NCBI GenBank assembly: GCA_026874595.1 | Contig: CM049311.1 | Location: 49,853,676 to 49,917,675, forward strand | DNA: 64,000 nt | DNA from: Sipunculus nudus | Taxonomy: Eukaryota > Annelida > Sipuncula > Golfingiida > Sipunculidae | Reading direction: 5' to 3' | Shown here: positions 11,040-23,183 of the stretch, in pieces | Layout of the letters: the number at the start of each line of letters is the position of its first letter | Position numbering within the stretch: the first letter of the stretch is position 1 | Translations under genes and position numbers: made by a program | The notes under the pieces: generated by a model | Seen by the model: only the letters and a program-made list of their open reading frames with translations | The model's database searches: none | Told to the model about the DNA's origin: nothing

Positions 11040-11900
11040 ACTGAAGAATAGGTGACCCTGAAACGATTACCCAAGGACACGAAACACTGAGCCAATAACC
11101 TTGACACAATAACCCTTTGTCAAGAAACCCTAAGACAAGAACACAGACACTTTAACTCCTAGACAGGAAACCCTGAGACAAGAACCCTGAGACGAAAAAC
11201 ATGAGACAAGGACTCTGAGACAAAAACTCTGGGACAAAGAATCCTAAGGCAAAAACCCTGAGACAAAAAACTATGTGACACGAACCCTGAGACAAGAACC
11301 CTGTTACAGGAACCATGAAACAATAACTCTGAAAAAAAAGAACTCTGAGACAAAGAACCCGGAGACAAGAAACCTCGAGACAAGAAACCCTGTGACAAGA
11401 ACCCTGAGGCAAGAAACCCTGTGATAAGAACTCTGAGACAAGAAACCCTGAGACGAAACAACATGAGACAAAAATTATGAGACAAAGAACTCTGAGACAA
11501 GAACACTGAGACAAAGAATCCTGAGGCAAGTACCCTGAGACCAGAAACCCTCTTACAAGAACCTTGACACAAGAAACCATGAGACGAAAAAAACATGAGA
11601 CAACTCTAAGACAAGAAACCCTGAGACAAAATCACTGAGACGAAGAACCCTGAGACAAAAACTCTGAGACGAAGAACCCTGAGACAAAAACTCTGAGACG
11701 AAGAACCCTGTGACAAAAACTCTGAGACGAAGAACCCTGAGACAAAAACTCTGAGACGAAGAACCCTGAGACATTAACTCTGAGACGAAGAACCCTGAGA
11801 CAATAACCCTGAGACATGAAACCCTGAGTCAAAAAACATGCCACAAGATCTCTGAGACAAAAAAAAACCCCAGTGACAAGAACCCAAGAAACCCTTAGAA
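11040..11900. repeat. 14/15-bp minisatellite, ~860 bp
   Basis: The short unit CTGAGACAAGAACC/CTGAGACGAAGAACC is repeated with many variants. At 11630-11790 a regular 29-bp higher-order unit appears, pairing GAGACGAAGAACCCT with GAGACAAAAACTCT. Long minus-strand open frames with a repeating RVLRLRVFVSGF-like peptide come from the repeat and are not genes. Confidence 0.9.
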
Positions 11901-11901
11901 A

Positions 11902-13640
11902 AACTAGATGTGTCGGAACGACACGAAAGACCCCGCCTGGAGGAAATTAGAAATATTTGTTAAATTTTGTAAATTTTTAAAGTTCAGGAGCTGTCATATG
12001 GTCAAAAGTCGGTCAACGAGGGTAAAATGCAAACTCGATCTGTAACGGGTGATTATCAAGCAACAGACAAAAAATCAGGCCAGTATCTGCAGGCGTATGA
12101 AAAAAGTCCATACGTGCATTTTTCAAAAACATTTCTGTTTTTCATGAAATTTTCTATGTTCAGGATCTGTCATATGGTCAAAAATAGGTCAACTGGGACG
12201 AAATGCGAATTCGATTTGTAAGTGGTCATTATGCGCCCACAAACCAAACATTAGGCCAGTATCTGTAAGCATTGCATTGCGAAACTAGAATATTAGCAAA
12301 AGCTGATAATCAGTTATAAATTTAAATTGGAGAGGTGTGTACTATATTTCATAACAATCCACCAAATGCTTCCTAAAAAAAAAAGCTCCTAAGTTTTTTT
12401 CTATTCTAAGCTCATGTAAACTTGAAAAGTAGGTCAAGATCCGCATCTTTTAACTTGACCAATATTTTGTAAATATGCAATAGCACTGAAGAAATGAAGT
12501 TCCTGTGTTGAATACCTTTGGAGATATCTGCACAAAAGGCCAAAATTGAAAAATCCGATAAAAATTAATTCAAAAAATCAGAAATTGTAGGTGGTGCCAC
12601 CAAAATCGTGCAGCACGTATAGACCATCATTCCCAATTATCATAGTAAGTTTTGTGAAAATCACACAATGCTTCCTGAGATTTAAGCCTCTGAGTGTTTT
12701 TCTATAATCAGCTCTAAAACAAAGAAAAATAGGTCAAGGTCACCCCATCTGCCAACTTGACCAAGAGTTTGTTGATAAACAACTTCACTGATGATCCAAC
12801 GGTGAATCCTTTTAGAGATATCCCGCTCACAAGGTAAAAGTAAACGGACACCGGACGGACGGACGGAATTACAGACAGACGGACAGCTTTGGTGAAGACT
12901 GGTCATTATCTGCCAAAAAATAAAAAAAATTAAGGGCAGTATCTGCAGGCAATGCGAAAAAAAAGTCCGTACATGTGTATTTGTCATGAAAATTTCTGTT
13001 TTTCATGAAAGTTTCTATGTTCAGGAGCAGTCAAACGGTCAAAAGTAGGTCAACTGGGACAAAACACGAACTCGATCTGTAACTGGTCATTTTCTGCCCA
13101 CACACCAAAAATTAGGCCAGTATCTGTAGGCACTGCGAAAAAAAAAAGTCCCTACATGTGCATTTTTCATGAAAATGTCTATTTTTTATGAAATTTTCTA
13201 TGTTCAGGGGCCCTAAAACGGTCAAAACTCGGTCAAGCAGGACGTAACGCGAACTCGATCTGTAACTGGTCATTATCTGCCCACACACTAAAAAACAGGC
13301 CCTTATCTGCAGGCAATTCGGAAAGTCCGTACATATGCATTTGTCATGAAAATTTCTGTTTTTCATGAAATTTTCTATGTTCAGGAGCAGTCAAACGGTC
13401 AAAATTCGGTCAAGCAGGACGAAACGCGAACTCGATCTGTAACTGGTCATTATCTGCCCAAACAACAAAAATCAGGCAAATATCTGCAGGCATTGCGAAA
13501 AAAGTCCGAACGTGTATTTGTCATGAAAATTTCTATTTTTCAGGAAATTTTCTATGTTTAGGAGCCGTAAAACGGTCAAAAATAAATCAACCGGGACAAA
13601 ATGCGGTTCTAATCTAGTTAAGTTAGCGTGTGCATAATGA
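11902..13640 (+). mobile_element. Pearl/HINE-like element with ~180-bp core repeats
   Basis: It starts AACTAGATGTGTCGGAACGA at 11902, the same end as the inverted copy finishing at 35440. The ~180-bp core repeat is present at about 11985-12270 and 12900-13610. Between them, 12290-12900 matches the inverted middle part of 34140-35030 (CTCAGGAACCATTGTGTG and CTCTAAAAGGATTCACCG in reverse). A run of GGACGGAC occurs at 12850-12870. The right end lacks the terminal hairpin and stops near 13640, so this copy is truncated. No coding capacity. Confidence 0.65.
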
Positions 13641-13793
13641 ATGAGAAGGTCCGCTATGCGGCGTCTCTATAAGACGTGATGGCCTATTACTACAAGTGAA
13701 TCAAATAGTTCACAAGACTGGGAACTAACATAGTAAAGGCAGTATGGATAATGACTGTCTCAGAGTTTGTTGTAGTTATGGACCGAAAAGAAC

Positions 13794-15310
13794 ATGAATT
13801 CATCCCCGTTCACATCGGGGAAAGTGGCAGCGAGGGGGGCACCAGAGGTCACTGATGTCTTTGTGGGGGCCAGCACTGCAAGTTCCCCAAGGGCATACGC
13901 CAGCCAGGAGGTGGAGATGCCATCAGGTCAGTCAGGGGGTGTTAGAATGGCCAGTAGCACCGTCAGGTCAGAAGAGGGCCAGCAGAGTGTGTCAGAGGTG
14001 GGGCCTCAACGGCACAAGCGGAGCCGGAACACGCGCACCGCCCCGATCAGACCTCGTCGCTCTCCTAGGGCGAGTAGGGTAGTCTCCCAGGGGGCAGCTT
14101 GAAGTGGGCATCCAGGGCCCAACCAGAGATTCTGTCCAGTGTGCCAGGAAAGTTTTTTCCCGCCGTCATTTGCATAGGCATGTCATCAGCACCCATCTAC
14201 CCTACTGGATAGTACCGGAGGCAGCCTGTCATTCGTGTGTATAGTTTCCACGGGCGACCCCTATGATCGCACCCGCCATCACAGCCATGACGGTGACTTG
14301 TATTCAGATGAGAGGCAGCACCAGTACATCCGCCGCATTCATGTCTTGTTGCATTCCCTAACGGTAGCCTTGCAACTCCCCGTCGCCCCGGCTCTGCTGC
14401 AATATGCAGTGCAGAACGAGATGTACCCGCCAACCGAAAGCTCTGCAGGAAGAACTAGGTTTTCTGAGCGGCGTTGCTGACCACTGTTGCTGGGGTGTAT
14501 TAGTGGGCTCAACCCTCAGTCCTACAGGCGTCTCCCCCTAACTCAGAGTCAGCACTGGTCCGCCATTCCATCTTGTGGAGGCTGCTACATCAGGTACCCG
14601 ATGTAACACGCATGTCCATCGTCAGCTGGAGGGAACAGGACCACCACGCCCCTATGTTGATTGATACCCATATGCATGCTGATAGACTGTTGCATGGTTC
14701 TGGTTTCAGGTCTTGGAGCAGCTATTACGCATGTTGTGAGTATCGGTCAGTACCAGTTGTTGGCGTGGTGGACAATACTATAGGGTCTTTCGGAACAGCG
14801 ACACGTTCCCCCCAATGTCTCTTCCCGGGATAACTGCAAAAACAGCGGTAGACATGCACCCACGGGTCGTGGGCCATGAGGTGGCTCCTGTCATGCGGGC
14901 CAACGAACTGATGGAGACAGCTATCGCGTGTGATGCCATAGCCATAGGGGAGGTGGGGCTTGAGTACACCGGGACGTCACTCTAAGAACAGGAACGGCAG
15001 CGAGAATTCATGCGTGCGCTCCTCACCACCACCAAGAGGCGTCCCATGATAGGAAGGGTGTTGGTGTTGCATGTGAGGTTTTATCGCACGGGTACCGCAG
15101 CGGCCCACATGCTCCGAATACTCCAGGAGTCCGGGGTTTAAAACTACCGTTTCCATCGTGACTGTTTTGTATGAAACCTCATTAAGGATCACACGTGGAT
15201 GCAACGGCTGGAGAGTTGCTTGTTGTGTCCTGTCGGTCCCTACAGAACCCCGAAACATGCAGGGATCTACGACAGATGCCCATAGGCTACGGAATAGTTT
15301 TAAAAGTTGG
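13794..15310 (+). pseudogene. C2H2 zinc finger + TatD-family hydrolase, broken
   Basis: A frame starting at 13794 encodes a Ser/Arg-rich, basic leader (to a TGA at 14100-14102) and continues in frame into RFCPVCQ. A one-base shift near 14148 then gives KVFSRRHLHRHV and ISTHLPYW, which completes a C2H2-like finger. A helical region (SDERQHQYIRRIH; 14235-14480) leads to a TatD barrel: MLIDTHMHADRLL (14653 on; the D-x-H-x-H metal site), MHPRVVGHE, then AIAIGEVGLEYT (~14935; Glu ligand), VLVLHVR and a degraded HRDCF. Several stops and shifts separate these parts. TatD proteins are metal-dependent nucleases/hydrolases. The leader and finger suggest a DNA-directed role (inference). The C-terminal part probably lies at 19060-19203. 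Confidence 0.7.
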
Positions 15311-15335
15311 GGGGGCGCACTTTGGGTATATAGGC

Positions 15336-15376
<41 letters not shown>

Positions 15377-16243
15377 AGTTTTTTGAGCTTTTTAAAAGTG
15401 AAATGTGGGGCATAATGTGCAAATGTAAGCGGCCGAAAGGGGTTGGATGTGGGAGGGGGTATCCCCCTCTCACAGTTTGGAAAATTTTGAAAAAATAAAA
15501 CATAAAAAATGCATTTTCAGTGCAGTATTTTGACCAATTTCCTATTTTTAATCGCATGCTGCACCACACAAAAAATGATTAAATATTAAATTTACAGAAT
15601 CATGTGTGCAAAATTGATAATATTTATACCATAATATAGTCTTCGTCAAATCTTAATAAAAACTTTATTTAGATCCGTTACTAGGATTTTAATTTTACTC
15701 CACCATTGGTGTGTAAGGTATAAAGCACGAAACAAATAAGCGAAGGATATATAACATTTTCAAACTTACTTGAAGTTTTAGTTGTAATTATCAAATAAAT
15801 ATTACCATGAATAATTAATTTACTGAAAACTGAACACATGTCAGTCATATATAATTAAACATGGAGCAATACAAAAAATATTGATATATTCCAAAGCAGG
15901 CCTGTCTTTAAGGTTATCCGTTTAAAAATTAATTACGCATACAAGTAGTCTAAATTTCCAACTGTTCTCACTTAAATGAATTACATTATATTGAATTCCC
16001 TTATCTGTAAAAATTACACAGTAATGACCTATATTACTTTACACACAAAATTAAGAAATTAAGTTACAGTTGTTTTCATGTGAGGCATGTAGACTGAGAA
16101 AAAATACAATGAATTTTCCATCCAAATATTGGAAATTTCACACAGAAAGAACACACCTACCTCCACCATTGGGTCAAAAAGTGTGTGTGTGTGGGGGGGG
16201 GGGGGGTAAAGCCTATGCTGGTATGTATATATATATATATATT

Positions 16244-16287
<44 letters not shown>
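15311..16287. other. Non-coding, microsatellite-bearing stretch inside the split TatD gene
   Basis: (TA)n at 15338-15373, poly-G at about 16193-16206 and (TA)n at about 16224-16286. The stretch from 15390 to 15560 (GGGGGTATCCCCCTCTCACA) looks like repeat-derived DNA, but I could not place it. Small open frames here are built on the TA runs. Confidence 0.4.
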
Positions 16288-17585
16288 CAGTGAAAACTGG
16301 GCTAACGGACACCTCACTAAGGCGGACAACTGGCTATAACGGACAATATTGTAAAGTCCCTTCAAAATTCCCTATCTGTTATGTATAAGCGGAACCTCTA
16401 TAAGGCGGACACCTCACTACTGCGGACAACGGACAGCGGATTTCAACTCAAACTAACATTCTAAGAGTAAATGAACCTGACAAATACGGACACGATACGC
16501 CATCTCCGACAGACACTGATCACTCCCCCCGGAAAACATCAAAGGCCACCGTTACTGTTGTTCTCGGGACTGGAACACAAAGGATTGAGCAATCCCTAGT
16601 TGTTACCTTAATGCGTGCAGGTGTTAAAGTCACGGTGTGATGTGCACATAGGATAAACACAGCAAGGGTGAAGCGGTAAACATCCTGTCACTTTATTTTA
16701 CGGTTGATCATTCACACGTTGCGAAGTTGCATATTATTTGTTCGACCACGGGGTCATTAAAATGATTAAACGGCTGCCGATTACCCGTGCCTCCTTGATT
16801 TCACCTCGCAATATCTTACTGTAAACTAGTCACTTTGTTGTAGCAGGCTGTTTGATATAAATTAATTAGTTTTGATCAATATACTCAAACTGATCTGCTT
16901 ATTGTCAACCATGTGCTCGCTCCGTAGTAACGCGTACCGTGCCGACGTGCACAAACTCGTCGGGGTTCGTTTTATCTCCGATGCCATCAACATCAAAGCA
17001 AATCAAACCGAACAACCATCATCAAAAAAAGTTTATTTAAGGCTAAAGCTACATTCACCTATAAAAAAATAATGTTCCCAAGTTCGTAGCTATTACAAAC
17101 TTTGCATTATCATTGTCGTCACTATTTTTTAGATTATCGCATTGGGGCAGCTGAAAAGGATAGTTTAGACAATGCCGCCAGGTGACACCACGCATACTTC
17201 AGGCGGGCGCTTACGCTATCTGAAAAAGTCGAGCTTATTGGAGTGAATCCGCGAAAAAGAGCGTCCGCGCCCTTGCAGAAGAATTTATGAACATTGTTTT
17301 TACGGATGATTTCTTAGACCCTTTCCTCATATTGTTTACTACTCGAGATAAGTGAAAATAATCACATTTTGTATATGACTGTTGAATGCATGATGTGTGC
17401 ATGATCAGTTGTACATGTACATGAAACCTAATATAATACAATAAACACGTTCTTGCAGCTGATCTTTGTCTTTATTTATAATCCCTCAGTTGTCAACCAA
17501 GGTCAACCTGCCTAATAAGGACACCTCACTATTAAGGACAAAATGATTGAGTCCCTTGACTGTCCGCTTTAGACAGGTTTCACTG
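16288..17585. mobile_element. Non-autonomous Tigger-type (pogo) element, 1.3 kb
   Basis: The left end is CAGTGAAAACTGGGCTAACG and the right end, read inversely, is CAGTGAAACCTGTCTAAAGC. TA flanks both ends (16286-16287 and 17586-17587). Both ends contain the phrase GGACACCTCACTA and a GTCCCTT block, typical of Tigger-type ends. The interior has no transposase, and a 66-codon frame at 16872-17072 shows no domain. The element lies between the two parts of the TatD gene. Confidence 0.75.
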
Positions 17586-17587
17586 TA

Positions 17588-18960
17588 TATATACATTTAG
17601 GGGGGGGGGGGGGGGCAAGAGTAGACCAGTATATGGTACTCCAAGAACTGAGGGCACAAAGCGCCCGAACGGAGAAGGTAATTATTATTGATGAGAATTA
17701 GAGTGCATTTGTTACTGATTTAAAAGAAAACTGTTTACGCCTGTCTGGTGAAGTCCAGTTTTCCCAAAAAAATTCAGTTAAGTTTGCCTACATGAAAAAG
17801 TAGGAAGCCAAATCATCGCGTCAAAGCACTCACTTATAATCAAATAAACATGTTACTTGCACACATTTGTTGCAACTCCAGTTTCATGCTCAGCAGTGAC
17901 AAATGCTATTTCCGACAAATGTTATACTTTGAGTAGAAAAATTAGAAAACAAATTGATTCTTCTCCCCCCCTCCCCCCCCCCCCCCCCCCCCCCGGATAT
18001 TTAGTCAGATGCTTTGTAATCTGAGTTTCACAGGTCTCAGAGCTCAGGGTTCCGATTTGCTTTAATGAGTTACTGCAAGCGTCTGGAATTGGTGGCAGAA
18101 CATAGGACAGCTATAAGGCCATAGCTGGTTATATGACTGTAAGTCATCTGAGCTAAAAACTTATAGTTTACTTATAACTTATTTATTTAGAAACTTAAAG
18201 GAACAAAATATAATTTTACATACCTCACTGGGTTATAGGTGGAATCTTGAGATTTGACAAAGAAGTCAGATACCAACTGCTTTTTGCTAGATGCCACTAA
18301 AACACTGTACACACTGACTGTAGACATGTATTTTCAAGCTTCAATTTCAGACAGTAAATGTGACTGTGACTGACCAGCAAGACAGTTTATGAATAGCAAA
18401 GATGCCTGACCTACATGATCTGGACAGTCTTACACTTCAGGGGGTAAGAACCCAGGTTCTCAGCATTCAGTGGCAGCCTCAGAGGCCCTGACCTGACTAT
18501 AGTAACACTGTGATCAATTAATATCCCATGGTTTTGATGGTTGACAGTGTAGAAGCATTGACGCTGCTTGCCTGCTGCCTCTTTTTATGAATATAGTTTA
18601 TGTATGCATGTTTTTTTAGCATAGCAAGTGTATTTTTTTTATATAGTACTGGAACCTTGGTCAATGACAAAATTGGGGGAGGAGGTGTGGGAACTGCCAC
18701 CTCTGCCGCCAAATATGTAGCCATGAGCGATTAAGTCAACACTTGAAGTACAACCAGTTTATCATCTGCCTGACCAGCGTGAGCACCCCAGGCGCAACAG
18801 TCTTGATGACCAATAGATCCCGGGAGTCTCAGCTTCTCTGTAGAGTATTATATTTCCAACAGGACACACAATATCATAATATACCCCCCCCCCCCCCCAC
18901 CACCACCACCACCGGCACTGCTCATCCCAGTATTTATTTCAATGCATAGTTAAGTACGAA
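17588..18960. other. Non-coding stretch with homopolymers
   Basis: Poly-G at 17600-17615, a long poly-C at about 17965-17995, poly-C at 18885-18898 followed by (CAC)n. I see no coding sequence. It is part of the 3.75 kb separating the two TatD segments. Confidence 0.4.
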
Positions 18961-19059
18961 TCTTGTTGACTCATGAGCAATGGAAATGCATGGGTTCTTC
19001 TACAGAAGTTCTGTCCCCTTGTGCCCCACTGGGACCAAAAAGTAAGGGGGGGGGGGGGC

Positions 19060-19203
19060 GCCCTATGATGCCCCGTACCTCTCCCGAACACCATGGGCTC
19101 TTATGTCTGTCGCCGAGCAGCTGGCCATCCAGAAAGGGGTCTGCACTGAGGAGATGCAACGGTTGGCAAATCAGAACGCCACAGAGCTATATGGAGAGTT
19201 TTA
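19060..19203 (+). pseudogene. C-terminal end of a TatD-family hydrolase
   Basis: Read in the frame YDAPYLSRTPWALMSVAEQL, then IQKGVCTEE, NQNATELYGEF and a stop. This is the conserved end of TatD proteins: the metal-binding Asp of T-D-A-P-Y, a P-x2-L-x2-VAE helix, and a final N-A-x2-LYG. The segment resumes about where the copy at 13794-15310 stops, so the two are probably halves of one gene separated by insertions. A poly-G run at 19045-19058 marks the break. It could instead belong to a second TatD copy. Confidence 0.65.
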
Positions 19204-19360
19204 GATGTGTGTGGGTTGAGGGAATCTGACAGTTGCTAGTTGTATATGTACATTCGTTTTTTTGTGTCCTGGAGGGGTCATGCGCTGGGAACGGGCTCCA
19301 CACAAAGCAGCGGGACCGGGGCTGTTTTGGCTTTATGTGGCACATAAATATAAATATATA

Positions 19361-21275
19361 CAGTGAAAATCCTCTAAGCACTGAAAACCAAAAATGTGTT
19401 TGGGAACACATTTAAATGTGTACGAGACTTGTATCTGAGATGAGGCATTAAAATGTGTACAGAAACACATTAATGTGTATGATAAATTTAATGTGTTTTG
19501 TAACACATCATAGATGTGTTTGGGAACACATATAAATGTGTTTCGGAACACACATAGACGTGTTTCGGAACACACACATGTGTTTGGAAACACATAGAGA
19601 TGTGTTAGAGAGTTGTATCTGGGACGAGGCATTAAATGTGTACGGAAACACAGTAAATGTGTATGATAATATAAATGTGTTCTGAAACGCATTTGATGTG
19701 TTCTGAATGTGCTAAAATGTGTTCTGCAAAAGTTTCAAATACATGTAGCTTGCCTGGTCTTGAGACTGGAATAAGTAAGGAATAAAAGTATCTAATCCAT
19801 ATAATTCAGCTGTATATTCACCTGTAACACAGAAAACAAATAACAAAAGCAGTTACACAAATTTGAACCATTTATCATAATATTTTCGCCGTATATTTAT
19901 TCAGTTTATGAAAAAAATATATTATAGTCCTTGTCCTTATTGAATACAGAGACACAGGTCTCTAATGATGTTTTTCTGTAGTATGCAGGCCAAGAATCTG
20001 AGAAAAACACCCCAGATTATAACTAAACCAAGTGATGCACATACTATAATATACAGAAATGGGGTATATATGTAGAGTGCAAGTTGCGGAAATGTCATAA
20101 TATATGGTAAATATAAGTTCAATGAGTCTGGAGTAATTGTGCATTCATCTATGATGTAGCTCTCTTAATTGGATCACCAGCAGTCTTGAGACTCCTTTTC
20201 TTGAAGAGCATAAAGACTTGGGTGGGCTTAAGTCCTATAAAATAAGAAAACGAACGTATAAGAAATTAAAAAAAAAAAACAAACAGGCATGAAACATTGT
20301 GCAGTTGTATATTAGCATTTACTACTCGGGTGGGGAGGGGGGGGGGGGCATATATGTAGCTAAGTCACCAACATAACAAGAGTGTGGCTGTATAAAAGCA
20401 CGCTGCGACTGTGACAACCTTATAGGGTTACAAACCTGACCCTGTTCTACAACAAGCTGCCTGCTGTCTTATCAGCAGTTGTTACATGTGCCCTGTACTA
20501 AGCGAAGCTTCATGAACTTTGTGCATGGCCCTGCATGCATACACATGCATATACAGTGAACAGTTGGAATTATATAATAATAACGTCTTTGGTAATGTTA
20601 AGTTGTTAAGTACGACAAAAATGTTATAAACATGTATAATATAAATCTCCTTGCACATTCCTTGTAAACTGCATGACTGTATACATATTATTTTAGGGAC
20701 AATGTCGCAGTCAGGCAGGCATGCAATGCAGGCATCATCATCTAAATCTGGATAATTAACACTCAGTGCTCTTACTGACTGTACATATAATTAAGACATT
20801 CCACATATAGCCGATTTTGAAAAAACAATACATTCTTAACTTACCTCAGACCTTGCAGCATGTACTCTGCCAGTTATGTCTGCTGAGATGATGGGCCACC
20901 CGAACAAAGACCAGACTGTTTTTGAATTTGGCGGTTATGTATCACGTGACAACCAACTCCCTCTCGGGGAAAGGCGCATACACATTACATGTGTTTTGAA
21001 ACACATACTCAAACACAGTAGATGTGTTCCCAAACACATTTCCAAACACATTTTGGAAAACAGATGTGTTTGAGCGGAATAATGCGTTTGGTAACACAGT
21101 GAGTGTGTTCTGACTAAACGAAACACATTTAATGCCTCATACACAGCAAAATTTGATGTGTTTGAGTTCCGGAACGCGCTAAATGTGTTCCCGTACACAT
21201 TTTTGATTTTCAGTGAGCCGGACACTGAAGGGACTAGAGGATTTTGTCTGTATTAGTGAGATGTCCTGTTTAGAG
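19361..21275. mobile_element. Short Tigger-type MITE, split by a CACTA-like insertion
   Basis: The left part CAGTGAAAATCCTCTAAG (19361-19378) follows TA. The sequence resumes at 21218 with CCGGACACTGAAGGGAC and continues GTCTGTATTAGTGAGATG to GTTTAGAGGAGTTT at about 21275. Joined, the parts make a ~75-bp piece whose ends mirror each other (CCTCTAAGCCGGAC against GTCCTGTTTAGAGG). The last few bases (expected CACTG) have decayed. Confidence 0.5.
19379..21215. mobile_element. CACTA-like (CMC) element with palindromic subterminal repeats
   Basis: The ends are inverted: CACTGAAAACCAAAAATGTG at 19379 and, on the other strand, CACTGAAAATCAAAAATGTG ending at 21215. A two-base AG flanks both sides (19377-19378 and 21216-21217). 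About 360 bp on the left and 230 bp on the right consist of irregular copies of the palindrome TGTGTTTNGGAACACA. CACTA-type elements are known for short (2-3 bp) target duplications and arrays of short subterminal repeats that bind the transposase. The interior (19.75-20.98 kb) has no recognisable transposase, so the copy is non-autonomous. Confidence 0.6.
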
Positions 21276-21949
21276 GAGTTTGGCATATTGAACCAATTCT
21301 TCATTGAATGATATTGATATCCTCTGTTTTGATAATATTTCGTTGAAAAACATTAACTTTATTTAAATCATTTAAATAGCTTAAATATGCATTTAATTGT
21401 AATTTATAAAAGATAATTTATTCAAAAAGGAAAGACAAACATTTTCTTACTCTCTTTCAACTTCATCAGCTAGGCCTCACACGCTAATCTAGGCAGTATC
21501 ACTACGACGTACCATGCTTCTCTTCTAAATAAGTATAGTTCATGGATGATTGCACTAGGTATATTGAAGACTGATTATTGACAGCATCGGGACAGCATGA
21601 TTATTTCTTAAAGGAATGTCTTCAAAACGCCACACTTTACAAAGTACAAACTGTCGCTAACTTGATAAGGCTTCCTGGGCCGGAAACCGATCACAATGCA
21701 CGAACTTTAGTCTTTGATGGTGGTCTTGCCTAATGAAAAGCTGATTGAAAGCTTAAGATTTTTTCTGATTGACCGGCCAATCTTGATAAAGTAATGATTG
21801 TGATATCTACACATTTATAATAATATACAACCATTTCGAATGTATATTCACATGTAACATCACGATGGTTCGCGAAAATACGCTTTGACCAAAACAGGTC
21901 ATACGAGGGCTCGACCTCGGAGCGCCATCTCCTGGCAAATATATATAGA
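21276..21949. other. AT-rich stretch, no gene seen
   Basis: No domain, repeat or convincing open frame was recognised on either strand. Confidence 0.4.
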
Positions 21950-22153
21950 AAAATAGAACTCGCGATGCCTGTCCGCTTTAGAGGGTCGTAATATGTACTG
22001 GATACGTAGGCGGGACGGAGTAGTTTGTCCGTTGTCCGAGAGAGTTGTCCGCTTTACTGAGTTTGCGTTAAACATAATATTGAGGCAAATTAGAATGGAC
22101 TGAGATTTTGTGTCCGCCTTACTTAGTTGTCCGCAAGTAGAAGTTTCAATATA
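21950..22153. repeat. Tigger-type right end, degenerate
   Basis: Phrases TGTCCGCTTTAGAGG, TTGTCCGCTTTACTGAGTTT and GTGTCCGCCTTACTTAGTTG are typical of the inner ends of Tigger-type elements such as 16288-17585. The terminal CACTG has decayed to AGTTTCA before a TA run. Its left partner was not identified. Confidence 0.45.
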
Positions 22154-22169
22154 TATATATAAACCCTCT

Positions 22170-22440
22170 CAGTCTGCAGGTCCATTGATGATTCTGTATT
22201 TCCACCCACTGATGATGAAGCAGACGCTACTCCGGAGAGGAAGATAGTCACCGGCGCTTCGCATAGGGGAAAGACTTGCTCGTCGAGGTCATTCCTACAC
22301 CAGGAAACGGAAGAGAGGGGAGGTGGACGTCAGCTGCAGCTCGAGTCTGGTTCAGCATGGTAACACCTTCGAGACTGGCCCTGTAAATCACATTCATGGC
22401 AGCACTGCGGGCCTGTTCAGAGCGTATGAGGTGAAAAAGC
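22170..22440 (+). pseudogene. FLYWCH-type finger exon of a MULE transposase gene
   Basis: After an acidic lead-in (DDSVFPPTDDEADATPERK and TGASHRGK) and one frameshift, the frame reads GHSYTRKRKRGEVDVSCSS, then HGNTFETGPVNHIHG. This is the Y-T-x-K ... C-x-S ... G-x-x-F-x-x-G ... H-x-H pattern of FLYWCH-like zinc fingers, which precede the MULE transposase domain in many invertebrate elements. It would bind DNA. The following exon-like segments at 22704, 24461/26510 and 29270 give the rest of the protein in order. Confidence 0.6.
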
Positions 22441-22703
22441 ATCAATATGTTTGCTGCTACTACAATGTAACAATATTTTTTTTTGCATAAATTTGTGTCT
22501 GCTAGCCTTATAGATGTACATTTTAAAATTTGGTATTAATTAAATGAAAGCACACACTCCTCACAAAGCATACGTTACATCAACTTTTAATACATAAGCG
22601 TTTATAAGGATATAAATTGATATATTTCATTTCTGCTAACAAATATACATCTCTGTACAGATGCAATTTGAGAGATAATAATGCATTTTCTAATAAATTC
22701 ATT

Positions 22704-22893
22704 CCAGCTGCTGAGGGATACGGTCAGAAGAGAGATGTTCAGGTCAGCGAGGGCCATAGTGGATGAGGCTCCACAGGCGATTGATGCTGCAGCTTTGTGC
22801 AAGTCTCTTCTGCCACCAGCTCATATGGCGAAAGCAGCCAACAAGCTGAGACAGAGGATGAGGCCAAAGCATCCCAGAAAGCGCAAGTTCAAG
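22704..22893 (+). pseudogene. MULE transposase gene, second exon
   Basis: Open from an acceptor-like TTCATTCCAG to AAG followed by GTAAAA, a good donor. It reads LLRDTVRREMFRSARAIVDE, a middle part, then AANKLRQRMRPKHPRKRKFK. In FLYWCH-MULE proteins this helical R-x-R-x-RP region lies between the finger and the DDE domain. Clean splice sites and an unbroken frame make it one of the better preserved parts of the gene. Confidence 0.6.
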
Positions 22894-23183
22894 GTAAAAA
22901 TTTTGAATAAAATATAAGTAAAGCACACATTATGTTGATAAATAGATAGACATATAGGTCATTCTATCACAATAAAAACATGGTTAATAAACGGTATTTA
23001 CATACAGAAACGTGTAATCTGAAAACGCCATATAACAGCAAAAGTAGAATACCAACCATCACCAGCTATGTTTCAGAAGTATTTGTAGTGCATATCGATT
23101 TTCTCAATGTACAGTAATGATTTATAACAAATATTTATTACAGTTATATTCATTTTGGATGTATTACTTATATTATTTTTCAG

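Noticed and set aside
11152-11844. Long minus-strand frames with repeated RVLRLRVFVSGF-like peptide
   Set aside because: Produced by the 14/15-bp minisatellite. No start context, domain or conservation of one frame.
11040-11900. Possible CRISPR-like array
   Set aside because: The repeat is contiguous, 14/15 bp, without unique spacers, and the sequence is eukaryotic.
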